Program-made: the position numbers and the translations under genes
In this document: in pieces, positions 1 through 7,123 of the stretch
How positions within the stretch are numbered: the first letter of the stretch is position 1
Layout of the letters: each line of letters begins with the position of its first letter
Assembly (NCBI RefSeq): GCF_014199915.1
Contig: NZ_JACHOO010000001.1
Location: forward strand, 62,001 to 126,000
Length of the DNA: 64,000 nucleotides
Origin: Prosthecomicrobium pneumaticum
GTDB lineage: Bacteria; Pseudomonadota; Alphaproteobacteria; Rhizobiales; Kaistiaceae
Reading direction: 5' to 3'
Notes under the pieces: generated by a model
What the model saw: the letters and a program-made list of their open reading frames with translations, nothing else
Told to the model about the DNA's origin: nothing
Database searches by the model: none

Positions 1-672
1 ATCCGGGGATTCACCGGCCGCCGGCGGGCTCTCCCCCGGCTGATCGGAGGGCGGCAGGTCGGTGCGCGCTGCGCGCGCGTCCGGCTCGCCGCCCGAAGGC
101 GGCGTGATGCCGCCGGTCGGCGGCGCGTCGGTGCGTGCCTCGCGGTTCGAGGTCATCTGCCAATAGGAGGGGTCGAACGGGTCGCGATGGGTGTCGCCAT
201 TGCCGTTGCCCGGCGAACCCTGATCGCCGATCGCGGCATCCGGCGAGGTGGCCGTGCCGGGCGCCGCCTCGGCCGCGATTTCGGCGAGCACGGCGTATGG
301 ATCCTGGAACAGCGCGCTCTCGTGCTTGCCCTGCTGAACGTCTTCGCCCGCGCCGGTCTTCTCGCCCGCCGTGTTCTTGAGCGTCGACATCGATTCTCCG
401 TCCGCGGAGGTGCCGGCATCGGAGGTATCCTGCGGGTCGTTGAGCCCCTTGCGCTCACTGATGCTCTCGGCGAGATCGACCGGATTGAAGTAGTTGGCGA
501 TCGCCTTCCGTACATCCTTATCGGTGACGTTGATCAGCCACATGATCAAGAAGAACGCCATCATCGCCGTCATGAAGTCGGCATGCGCCACCTTCCAGGC
601 GCTCGAGTGGTGCTCGTGCTCCTCGTCGTCGTGACGTTTGATGATGATGAGTTCGTGTTCGTGATCGGCCAT
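1..672 (-). CDS. motB: Flagellar stator protein MotB (3' end beyond window)
   Basis: Stator subunit that with MotA forms the proton channel of the flagellar motor and anchors it to peptidoglycan. The frame opens at ATG 672 and runs off the left edge after 224 codons, so the OmpA-like peptidoglycan-binding domain is not visible. A charged, His-rich N-terminus leads into the single membrane segment (about residues 28-48), which carries the invariant proton-binding aspartate in ADFMTAMMAFF (D32). After residue 70 comes a long hydrophilic, Gly/Pro-rich linker typical of rhizobial MotB. A GAGG ribosome site sits just upstream, and the start lies 7 bases after the end of the fliH-like gene, so it is the last visible gene of the fliF operon. 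Confidence 0.9.
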   Translation of the reverse strand, partial: MADHEHELIIIKRHDDEEHEHHSSAWKVAHADFMTAMMAFFLIMWLINVTDKDVRKAIANYFNPVDLAESISERKGLNDPQDTSDAGTSADGESMSTLKNTAGEKTGAGEDVQQGKHESALFQDPYAVLAEIAAEAAPGTATSPDAAIGDQGSPGNGNGDTHRDPFDPSYWQMTSNREARTDAPPTGGITPPSGGEPDARAARTDLPPSDQPGESPPAAGESPD

Positions 673-679
673 CTGATCC

Positions 680-1309
680 TCAGACTTCCTGTTCGCCGAG
701 GCGGGCGAGCCATGCCGCAATGCGTGTTTCGAGCAGGGTCGCCCCCGCCGTGACGGTCACCTCGGCGCCCGAGGCCGGCTCGAAGGTGACCGGCGCGTCG
801 GCCGCGAGCCGGGCGCGCAGCGCATCGATCAGGTCGGGCGCACCGCTGACGCGCAGCAAGGGCATGTTCTCGGCGGCGATCGCCGCGCGGATGAGACCGG
901 CGAGCTCGTCGAGAGCGCGGTTGCGCATTGCCGGCGCCAGGAACGGCTCGACGACACGGGCGAGCCGATCGCAGAGCGTCCGCTCGAGACCGGCGAGGCC
1001 GGCTTCGAGCGCGCGGGCGAGACCGTCGCCTTCCCGTTCGCTCCAGCTCTTGCGTTCCGCGGCAATGCGTTCCTCGAGTCGAGCCTGATCCTCGGCGCGC
1101 TGGCGCTCGAACGCCTGCCGGGCGGCCGCCTCGCCGGCGCGGCGCCCCTCGGCGGCGGCGGCCTCCGCGATCGCCTTCAGGTCGGGCTGCGGGGGCGCGG
1201 AAGGCGCTGCGGCCGGCGCGTGTCCCGACTCGGCCTTGGTCCGCTCCGCGCCGACCAGTTTCGGCAGGGCGTGCGAGAAGTCGGGGAGATGCTCCATCAG
1301 GGCGTGCAT
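680..1309 (-). CDS. fliH: FliH-like flagellar export regulator
   Basis: A 209-residue protein whose ATG overlaps the fliF stop codon (ATGA), implying translational coupling. Residues about 45-120 are rich in Ala, Glu, Arg and Gln and look like a long helix or coiled coil. The C-terminal half has the pattern of the FliH/YscL globular domain that binds FliI. Position directly after fliF fits FliH, the cytoplasmic stator of the export ATPase. Sequence similarity visible by eye is weak, so the call rests on length, coiled-coil character and context. A start nine codons upstream inside fliF is possible, but the ATGA overlap is the better choice. Confidence 0.62.
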   Translation of the reverse strand: MHALMEHLPDFSHALPKLVGAERTKAESGHAPAAAPSAPPQPDLKAIAEAAAAEGRRAGEAAARQAFERQRAEDQARLEERIAAERKSWSEREGDGLARALEAGLAGLERTLCDRLARVVEPFLAPAMRNRALDELAGLIRAAIAAENMPLLRVSGAPDLIDALRARLAADAPVTFEPASGAEVTVTAGATLLETRIAAWLARLGEQEV

Positions 1310-2946
1310 CAGGCGCGCGCCTCCTGTTGCAGCCACTGACGCAGGATCGCCGCGGCCTGCTCCTCATCGAAGTCGACGATCTGTTCCAGCCGCTTCTGCG
1401 GCGAACGGTTCATGCGCGAGGTGAGATCCTCGATCAGGTTGACCTGCTCGGCCGCAGTCAGCCGTTCCGGTCCGTCGGGGGCGGGCAGTTCACCCAAGGG
1501 GGCCGGCGCCGCGATCATCGCCGCCTCGATCGCTTCGGCCTCGTCCGGCCGGGCGACGATCGCCCGCACCGCCGGCTTGAGCCCGAACCAGATCAGGAGA
1601 ACGGCCACGATGAGGATCGTAGCGGCGTTCACCACCGTCCCCATCTGCCGCATCAGCACCTCGGTCCAGGACAGCGGCGGCACCGGCTCCAGCTCGCCAT
1701 TTCCGTCGGCGAACTCGACCGCCGAGACTTTGAGCTTGTCGCCCCGGTCCTTGTCGAACCCGGCGGCGGCGGCGGCGATCTGCTCGATCTCGTAGATCTG
1801 GGTTTCGATCGGTACCGCGTCCTTGGCGTCGGCCGCCGGGGCGAGGCGCGCCCGGTTGACGAGGATGGCGATCGACAGGTTCTCGACCGTGAAGGCGTCG
1901 CGCACCGTTTCGGTGTTGCGCGAGGAGATCTCGAAATTGGTGAGCTCCTCGCGGCGGTTGTTCTCCTCGTTCGAATTGTTGCCGCCATCCGCAGCGGCCT
2001 GCTCCGTCGGGACGTTCTGCTGGATCGACGCGCTCTGCTGCTGCGAGCGGTTCTGCGCGCTGCCGGTCTCGCGGACGACCCGGACGGAGCGCTCGGTCTT
2101 CGAACCGGGATCGTAGGTCGTCTCGCTCGTCGTCACGCGGTCGGTGTTGAGGCGGGCGGCGACGCTGATCTGGAAATTGTCGATACCGAGATAGGGCGTC
2201 AGGGCCCGGCGGATCTTCGCCTCGGTCTCCCGGTTCAACTGGTCCTGGAGAAGCGCCTTGCGTCCGGCCGAGGCATTGGTCGGGTCGTCGCCCGCGGCGA
2301 GCACGTCGCCCTCGGTGTTGAGCACGGTGACACCGTCGATCTTCATGCCCGGCAGGGCGGCGGCGACGAGATGCCGGATCGCGCTGGCGTCCGTGGCGTC
2401 GTTCGGATTGTCGGTGCGGATGACCACAGAGGCGGAGGCCTGCTGCTCTTCCCGGCGGAACGAGCCCCGCTCCGGCAGCACGATGTGAACGCGCGCGGCC
2501 CGGATGCCCTGCATGGTCTGAATGGTGCGGGCGAGCTCGCCCTCGAGCGCCCGGACCTTCGTCACCTCCTGCATGAAGGAGGTGAGGCCGAGCGCGTGCA
2601 CATCGTTGAACAGCTCGTAGCCCGAGCTCGAACTCTGCGGCAGGCCCTTCTCGGCGAGGAGCATGCGGGCGCGCGCCGTATCGGCCGGGGCGACCAGGAC
2701 GGCCGAGCCGTCGGCATTGACGTCGAAGTCGATGCCCGAGTCCTTGAGCGCGCCGCCGATCCGCGTCACGTCCTCGCGGCCGAGATTGGCGTAGAGCACC
2801 TCGCTGGTCGGCTGGCTCAGATAGTAGGCGCCGAGCGCGATGGTGGCGAGCACGGTGAGGCCGATCAGGCCGAGCGCGACGAGCCGCCTGGCGCCGAGCT
2901 GACGCAGATTGCTGAGGAGCAGCGCGAGTTGCTGACGCGCGACCAT
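1309..2946 (-). CDS. fliF: Flagellar MS-ring protein FliF
   Basis: Forms the MS ring in the inner membrane on which the C ring and export gate are built. The 545-residue length is normal. The first membrane segment lies at about residues 22-45, followed by the YscJ/FliF ring-building region, including EKGLPQSSSSGYELF and the helix TSFMQEVTKVRALEGELART. A low-complexity Asn/Glu/Gln stretch sits near residues 300-335, the second membrane segment at about 435-455, and the C-terminal FliG-binding tail ends in WLQQEARA. The gene heads its own short operon (fliF-fliH-motB) after a long non-coding stretch, separated from the flagellin by terminators. Confidence 0.96.
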   Translation of the reverse strand: MVARQQLALLLSNLRQLGARRLVALGLIGLTVLATIALGAYYLSQPTSEVLYANLGREDVTRIGGALKDSGIDFDVNADGSAVLVAPADTARARMLLAEKGLPQSSSSGYELFNDVHALGLTSFMQEVTKVRALEGELARTIQTMQGIRAARVHIVLPERGSFRREEQQASASVVIRTDNPNDATDASAIRHLVAAALPGMKIDGVTVLNTEGDVLAAGDDPTNASAGRKALLQDQLNRETEAKIRRALTPYLGIDNFQISVAARLNTDRVTTSETTYDPGSKTERSVRVVRETGSAQNRSQQQSASIQQNVPTEQAAADGGNNSNEENNRREELTNFEISSRNTETVRDAFTVENLSIAILVNRARLAPAADAKDAVPIETQIYEIEQIAAAAAGFDKDRGDKLKVSAVEFADGNGELEPVPPLSWTEVLMRQMGTVVNAATILIVAVLLIWFGLKPAVRAIVARPDEAEAIEAAMIAAPAPLGELPAPDGPERLTAAEQVNLIEDLTSRMNRSPQKRLEQIVDFDEEQAAAILRQWLQQEARA

Positions 2947-2993
2947 GGCTCATTGGCTCCGTCGAAGGCCCTGCGGGATGGGACCGCCGCCTC

Positions 2994-3066
2994 GGCGCCC
3001 CGGGGTGGGGACCCGGGGCGCCAGTCCGGATGCGCCGAAAGTGGGGGCAAAGCGACGGCATCCGGA
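2994..3066. repeat. Two adjacent perfect inverted repeats upstream of fliF
   Basis: GGCGCCCCGGG at 2994-3004 pairs with CCCGGGGCGCC at 3012-3022 (11-base arms, 7-base loop). TCCGGATGC at 3025-3033 pairs with GCATCCGGA at 3058-3066 (9-base arms). Both lie 48-120 bases upstream of the fliF start, in what would be its leader or promoter. They could be RNA stem-loops or dyad binding sites. No U-run follows either one, so they are not simple terminators. Confidence 0.6.
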
Positions 3067-3187
3067 CGAGAGGCAGGCGGCGATCGAGACATGGGCACCG
3101 CCGGCCGTCTCGACGAACCGAACCTCGCGCGACGAGCTTGCATGGGCATTGCGACGCGACGGAGCGAGGGGGGAGAGCATCCGTTCG

Positions 3188-3219
3188 AAAAAAAAGCCAC
3201 GCTTCCTTCGAAGCGTGGC
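3188..3219 (-). terminator. Intrinsic terminator, leftward
   Basis: GCCACGCTTC (3196-3205) pairs with GAAGCGTGGC (3210-3219) around a 4-base loop. Eight A on the plus strand (3188-3195) become a U-run directly after the stem on a minus-strand transcript. It ends something transcribed leftward between the flagellin terminator and this point, or acts as a second barrier protecting fliF from flagellin read-through. Confidence 0.9.
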
Positions 3220-3516
3220 CAGTTTGCCGGTCGTCGCGGGGAGGAAGGGGCGACGGGCCGGGACTTTCGCAGAGTGCGAAGGACGGTCCGCCGGTGTCGC
3301 GGGCCGTCGAAAAGGGGGCCGCATGCCTCCGAGCGCGCCACGGTGGGGGCCGTGGAGCGCCTTTCCGGCCGCGCGACGCGGGTATGGAGGAATCGCGCAC
3401 GGAACGGAGGCATGCGGTTGGCAGGACGCCGAGCGGGGGGGCCGGCGCCCTGCACAGTTGCATCCTCGCGCGCCTGGCTTGTCCGAGGGTTGCATCCTCG
3501 CGGGTCCGCGTGCCCC
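3188..3516 (-). ncRNA. Candidate structured RNA between two terminators
   Basis: A non-coding segment bounded upstream by the flagellin terminator and downstream by a perfect intrinsic terminator, both facing left. It contains a 13-base perfect closing stem (3319-3331 with 3405-3417) that encloses two smaller hairpins (3338-3343 with 3350-3355, and 3371-3376 with 3393-3398), resembling a three-way junction. Flanking hairpins lie at 3421-3453 (11 bp, one mismatch) and 3266-3280. No promoter was identified, and no known RNA family was recognised. The terminator orientation argues for the minus strand. The RNA interpretation is an inference. Confidence 0.35.
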
Positions 3517-3556
3517 CGAAAACAGAAAGGGCCACGCTTCCGAAGAAGCGTGGCCC
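3517..3556 (-). terminator. Intrinsic terminator of the flagellin gene
   Basis: GGGCCACGCTTC (3529-3540) pairs with GAAGCGTGGCCC (3545-3556) around a 4-base loop. On the minus strand it is followed by TTTCTGTTTT. It lies 32 bases after the flagellin stop codon. Its inner ten-base arms are identical to those of the next terminator at 3188-3219. Confidence 0.92.
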
Positions 3557-3588
3557 GGGCGCCCGGGACTGAGCGGGAGGAGTGCCGC

Positions 3589-4842
3589 TTAGCCTCGGAA
3601 CAGGCTGAGCACGCTCTGGGACGAGGAGTTGGCAATGCCGAGCGACTGGACGGCGAGCTGCTGCTGCGTCTGCAGGGCCTTCAGTCGGGTCGACTCCTCT
3701 TCCATGTTGGCGTCAACGAGCGCACCGATGGCGCGATTGTTGGCGTCCTGGAGGGCCTGCACGAAGTTCGTCTGCGACTCGATGCGGCTGGAAGCCGAGC
3801 CGAGCGTGGTGGAAGCATCGGTCAGGTCGGTCAGAGCCGAGTCGACGATCGAGGTGTAGTTCGCGATCTTGTCGAGATCGGCCTGGCTGGAGGACAGGCC
3901 CGAGATGTCGATATCCTTGATCGAGCTGACGGTCGCCGTGCCGCTGGCGGTCGCGGCGACGCGGGACTTGTCGAGGATGCCGAGATCGTTGGTGCCCGAA
4001 GCGCCCAGCGAGTTCTTCAGCGCGAGAACCGCACCGTCGAGCGCCGTCTTCTTGGCGGCGCCCGCCGTCGCATAGGACGAGTCCCGCGTGTTCTTCGCCG
4101 TCGCATAGGCGGCGTCACGGGTGGCGACCGCCGCCGCGTCCATCGCCGAACCGGCGAAGGTCGTGTCGGCCGCGCCGATCGCGGTGTTATAGGTCGTGTC
4201 CGCGGTCGTCTTGGCGGTGTCGTAGGTGGTGTCGGCCGTGGTCTTCGCCGTGGCGTAGGTGGCCGACGCCGTGGTCACCGCCGCGGCGACCGAGGTATGC
4301 TTCGTCGTGTTCGAGTCATACAGCTTGAACTTCGACGTATCGATGTTGATCGTGTCGACCTGCACCGTGTCACCCGTGCGGGAGAACGACGCCACGATCG
4401 CCTTGTTGGCGTTGTAGTTCGCCTCGCTCGAGTCGACCGACAGCCAGTTCGAGCCGGAGATCACGGTGCTCGCCGCGTTGTTCTTCAACTCGTCGAGCAG
4501 GCTGGTGATCTCGGTCTGGAGCTTGGTCCGGTCCGCGTCGGGCGACGCGGCCGTGATCAGCTTCTCCTTGACCTTCTGCAGCGCGTTCCGGACCGTATCG
4601 AGGCCGGTGTTCACCGTGTCGACGGACGACTTGGCGAGACCGAGCGCATCCTTCACCGCGCCGAGCGCACCGTTGTCGGAGCGGGTCGTCGTGGCGATGG
4701 ACCAATACGCCGCGTTGTCGGCGGCCGAATTGACCTTCAGGCCGGTCGAAACGTGGTTGTTGGTTTCGTCGAGGTTGGAGTTGATCATCCGCAGGGTCTG
4801 CAGCGCGACCATGCTGGACGTGTTGGTCATCAGGCTCGTCAT
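3589..4842 (-). CDS. Flagellin
   Basis: Filament subunit, 417 residues, secreted through the flagellar export system. The N-terminal D0/D1 helix reads MTSLMTNTSSMVALQTLRMI and the C-terminal D0 helix ends in LGIANSSSQSVLSLFRG, both standard for alphaproteobacterial flagellins. The middle (about residues 191-261) is an Ala/Thr-rich variable region with an 11-residue repeat whose Tyr/Phe fall at 196, 207, 218 and 229, then 246 and 257. The start at 4842 is chosen over an ATG 44 codons upstream because the filament N-terminus aligns here and AAGGGA lies 9 bases before it. Only one flagellin is in the window. Its own terminator follows. FlbT and FlaF, encoded near 23.3-24.1 kb, are expected to control its synthesis. 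Confidence 0.95.
   Translation of the reverse strand: MTSLMTNTSSMVALQTLRMINSNLDETNNHVSTGLKVNSAADNAAYWSIATTTRSDNGALGAVKDALGLAKSSVDTVNTGLDTVRNALQKVKEKLITAASPDADRTKLQTEITSLLDELKNNAASTVISGSNWLSVDSSEANYNANKAIVASFSRTGDTVQVDTINIDTSKFKLYDSNTTKHTSVAAAVTTASATYATAKTTADTTYDTAKTTADTTYNTAIGAADTTFAGSAMDAAAVATRDAAYATAKNTRDSSYATAGAAKKTALDGAVLALKNSLGASGTNDLGILDKSRVAATASGTATVSSIKDIDISGLSSSQADLDKIANYTSIVDSALTDLTDASTTLGSASSRIESQTNFVQALQDANNRAIGALVDANMEEESTRLKALQTQQQLAVQSLGIANSSSQSVLSLFRG
4060..4272 (-). repeat. 33-base coding repeats in flagellin variable domain
   Basis: Successive 11-residue units (TASATYATAKT, TADTTYDTAKT, TADTTYNTAIG, AADTTFAGSAM) are followed by two looser copies with Tyr246 and Tyr257. Spacing of 11 is that of a hendecad coiled coil. 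The nucleotide units are also similar, pointing to recent tandem duplication inside the gene. Confidence 0.85.
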
Positions 4843-4848
4843 GATAGA

Positions 4849-4886
4849 ATGTCCCTTGAGGGTTGTATGAAGGTTTCGCGGGACAT
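4849..4886 (-). promoter_or_regulatory. Hairpin over the flagellin ribosome-binding site
   Basis: On the flagellin mRNA, ATGTCCC (plus positions 4886-4880) can pair with GGGACAT (4855-4849) around a 24-base loop. The second arm includes part of the AAGGGA Shine-Dalgarno sequence, which lies 9 bases before the start codon. Such a leader could hold flagellin translation in check and is a plausible target for FlbT. The pairing is seen in the sequence; the regulation is inferred. Confidence 0.55.
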
Positions 4887-5071
4887 ACCGGGCTGAAACC
4901 GGCATGGCAGAGGCGGCGTCATGCCTTTGTTGGGAGACGTCCTTGCGGGGTTCGTCTCTCGTCCGACGGACCATGGTGGCCGGCGGTCAATCTGCCATGT
5001 TTCGAGCTTCGCATCGGAAGCTTGCGCCAGGCTTGCCGCAGCGTCGTCCCGGAAAGGGGAGCTCGAGAGCA

Positions 5072-5109
5072 TTTCGGGCCGCGCCCCAGGGGAGGGACGC
5101 GGCCCGAAA
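5072..5109 (-). terminator. Strong hairpin downstream of fliP
   Basis: TTTCGGGCCGCG (5072-5083) pairs perfectly with CGCGGCCCGAAA (5098-5109), extended by three inner C-G pairs after one mismatch. It lies 31 bases past the fliP stop and separates the long flagellar operon from the flagellin. No U-run follows on the minus strand, so it may be a weak or factor-assisted terminator or an RNA-stabilising hairpin. Confidence 0.6.
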
Positions 5110-5140
5110 GACGCCGGCGGACGCGGAAGGCCGGCGGCGA

Positions 5141-5896
5141 TCAGAGGAAGGAGCGGATCAGCCCGGCTGCGAGCAGGTTCCAGCCGTCGATCAGGATGAA
5201 GAACAGCACCTTGAAGGGCAGGGCGATGACTGCCGGCGGCATCATCATCATGCCCATCGACATGACGAGCGTCGCCACCACCATGTCGATCACGAGGAAG
5301 GGCAGCACGATGAGGAAGCCGATCTCGAAGCCGCGGCGCAATTCGGAGATCATGAAGGCGGGGATCAGGATGCGCAGCTCGATCGTCTCCGGATCGGTGC
5401 TGGCGGTCTGCCCCGTCTCGATGGCGAGGTTGGCGAAGGTGTCGAGATCCTTCGGCCGGACCTGCGACAGCATGAAGGCGCGGAACGGCTCGACGGTGCG
5501 GGCCAGCGCCTCCTGTTCGGTGATCTGGTTTTCCGTGAGCGGCCGGATGCCCTCCTTCCAGGCGCGGTCGAAGGTCGGGCCCATGACGTAGAAGGTCATG
5601 AACAGCGACAGCGAGATGAGCACGAGATTGGCCGGCGTCGATTGCAGGCCGAGTCCGGAGCGCAGGAAGGAGAAGGCCACGACGAAGCGGGTGAAGCTCG
5701 TCACCATGATCAGGAGACCGGGCGCCACGGAGAGCACGGTCAGCAGCGCGATCATCTGTACGATGCGGCCGGTGGCAGCCGCCCCGCCCGCCTGGTCGAG
5801 CAGGTCCGAGAGGCCGGGCACGGTCTGCGCGGTGGCCGGGACGGCGACGAGCGTGGCGGCGACGGCGATCACCGGGCGCACGAGGCTGCGCATCAT
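5141..5896 (-). CDS. fliP: Flagellar export gate protein FliP
   Basis: Core subunit of the FliPQR export gate in the inner membrane. The 251-residue protein has a cleavable-looking signal peptide (residues 1-23, ending PATAQ). The family pattern follows: TSFTRFVVAFSFLRSGLG, then LFMTFYVMGPTFDRAW, then the C-terminal membrane hairpin FLIVLPFLVIDMVVATLVMSMGMMMMPP. Its start overlaps the fliL stop by 4 bases, and it is the last gene of the motA-fliP operon. Confidence 0.97.
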   Translation of the reverse strand: MMRSLVRPVIAVAATLVAVPATAQTVPGLSDLLDQAGGAAATGRIVQMIALLTVLSVAPGLLIMVTSFTRFVVAFSFLRSGLGLQSTPANLVLISLSLFMTFYVMGPTFDRAWKEGIRPLTENQITEQEALARTVEPFRAFMLSQVRPKDLDTFANLAIETGQTASTDPETIELRILIPAFMISELRRGFEIGFLIVLPFLVIDMVVATLVMSMGMMMMPPAVIALPFKVLFFILIDGWNLLAAGLIRSFL

Positions 5897-6393
5897 TGCA
5901 CCACCAGCGTCTGGACGATCAGCTCGTCGACGTGACCTTCGGTCCGTATCTTCGCCCGCTCGTCGAGATCGGCGCGCAGATGGAGCAGGCCGCTCGGACC
6001 CTCGATCTGGCTGAGCGTCAGCGTGCGCAGATAGCTCATCACGTCGTCGCGGATTTCCGCCGCCGCCACCGTCGGGTTGGAGAGGGTGCCGGTCTTGAAT
6101 ACCATCGCGGCCTCGATCCGCACGAAGGTCGAACTCGGCGCGGCGAGATTGGTGACGATCGGCTCGAGCGGCTGGACCGTCGTCTCGCCGAGCGCGTAGC
6201 GCAAGGGCGGCGTATCGGGCTCGGGCGGCTTTTCCTTCTCCCGCTCCGTGACCGTCTGCTCGACATTCGAGGCGACGAGCATGCCGAGGCCGGCGCCGCC
6301 CCCGCCGCCGAGCAGGGTCAGAACCAGGATCGGCAGAAGGAAGCCGAGCTTGCCGCCCGCGCCCTTGCCGCCTTCATTCTCTTCAATGGCCAT
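5893..6393 (-). CDS. fliL: Flagellar basal body protein FliL
   Basis: Single-pass inner-membrane protein associated with the stator around the MS ring. The 166-residue protein has a Gly-rich membrane segment at about residues 17-40, a linker, and the periplasmic FliL domain (PLEPIVTNLAA near residue 75 to the end), finishing with the family motif DELIVQTLVVQ. Overlap with fliP by ATGA shows coupling. A second FliL-like protein is encoded at about 29 kb. Confidence 0.93.
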   Translation of the reverse strand: MAIEENEGGKGAGGKLGFLLPILVLTLLGGGGGAGLGMLVASNVEQTVTEREKEKPPEPDTPPLRYALGETTVQPLEPIVTNLAAPSSTFVRIEAAMVFKTGTLSNPTVAAAEIRDDVMSYLRTLTLSQIEGPSGLLHLRADLDERAKIRTEGHVDELIVQTLVVQ

Positions 6394-6406
6394 GACGATT
6401 CCGGGG

Positions 6407-7123
6407 TCAGAAGGGCGCGGCGACGTCGGCGATGCGCTGGCCCCAGGCCGGCTGCTGAACGTCCATCAACCGGCCGCGGCCGCCATAGGAGATGCGTGCC
6501 TCGGCGATCTTGTCGTAGGCGATCTGGTTGCCCGCCGAGATGTCGAGCGGATTGACCATGCCGGCGATCGTCAGCACCCTGACTTCGTAATTGACGAGCA
6601 CTTCCTGCGAGCCGCGGATCATCAGATTGCCGTTCGGCATCACGTCGGTGACGATCGCGGCGATCGACAGGCGCAGCTTTTCGGAACGGTCGATCGAACC
6701 CTTGCCCTTCGCCTCGGTGTCCGAGTTGAGCGTGAGGTCGCCGGTCGTCGAGCCGGAGGTTCCGAGCCCACCGAAGCCCTCTGCGCCGAAGGAAACGTCG
6801 AAGCCGCCCTTGCGTGCCGAATTGCGCGACCGGCCTGTCGAATTGTCGAACTGCGCCTGGTCGTCGATGGCGATGCTGACGGTCAGAACGTCGCCGACGC
6901 GGCTCGCCCGGATGCTGCGATAGAGGCTCTGGCTGCTCTGGTCCCAGGTCGAGGCGAAGCTGCGGCGCGGCTCCGGCGGGAAGGCGACCGGGATCGGCGC
7001 TGCCGGCGAGGAGACGCCATAGCCGACCGGGCTCAGCGAAGGACCGGTGGCGAGATTGTCGAACTGGTTCGTCTGGCAGCCGGCGAGGGCGAGCCCGGCG
7101 AGCGGGATGAGAAGGCGGCGCAT
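6407..7123 (-). CDS. flgH: Flagellar L-ring protein FlgH
   Basis: Outer-membrane lipoprotein that forms the L ring. The 238-residue protein starts with a lipobox signal (LAGLALAGCQTN, Cys16) and contains the family core SLYRSIRASRVGDVLTVSI and the C-terminal NPLDISAGNQIAYDKIAEARISYGGRG. The start at 7123 overlaps the motE stop (ATGA). A longer frame runs upstream without stops, but its translation is an antisense-type shadow of motE. Confidence 0.95.
   Translation of the reverse strand: MRRLLIPLAGLALAGCQTNQFDNLATGPSLSPVGYGVSSPAAPIPVAFPPEPRRSFASTWDQSSQSLYRSIRASRVGDVLTVSIAIDDQAQFDNSTGRSRNSARKGGFDVSFGAEGFGGLGTSGSTTGDLTLNSDTEAKGKGSIDRSEKLRLSIAAIVTDVMPNGNLMIRGSQEVLVNYEVRVLTIAGMVNPLDISAGNQIAYDKIAEARISYGGRGRLMDVQQPAWGQRIADVAAPF

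Larger units (their letters stand above)
2947..3588. other. Non-coding, inverted-repeat-rich interval between flagellin and fliF
   Basis: This 642-base stretch has no convincing gene: the frames that cross it run through terminator hairpins and A-runs and resemble no known protein. It holds two intrinsic terminators facing left (about 3517-3556 and 3188-3219). Between them are several paired arms: 3421-3431 with 3443-3453, 3319-3331 with 3405-3417, and 3266-3271 with 3275-3280. Nearer fliF lie two more perfect inverted repeats (2994-3004 with 3012-3022, and 3025-3033 with 3058-3066). A 14-base direct repeat (GTTGCATCCTCGCG) occurs at 3457 and 3489. The fliF promoter should lie here but could not be placed. 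Confidence 0.8.

Noticed and set aside
3222-3516. Possible remnant of a second flagellin gene
   Set aside because: No trace of the conserved flagellin ends (for example the C-terminal SLFRG region) was found in any frame, so the duplicated terminator alone does not prove a lost gene.
4060-4272. Repeats as a CRISPR-like or tandem DNA array
   Set aside because: The 33-base units are in frame inside the flagellin, have no spacers and code for an 11-residue repeat.
928-4896. Plus-strand frame of 1322 codons
   Set aside because: It lies opposite fliH, fliF, the terminators and the flagellin, and its translation is Arg/Gly-rich low complexity. It is a high-GC antisense shadow.
4843-5071. Sigma-28 or sigma-54 promoter for the flagellin
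   Set aside because: Only weak partial matches were seen, for example TGGCGCAAGCTT; none was good enough to report.
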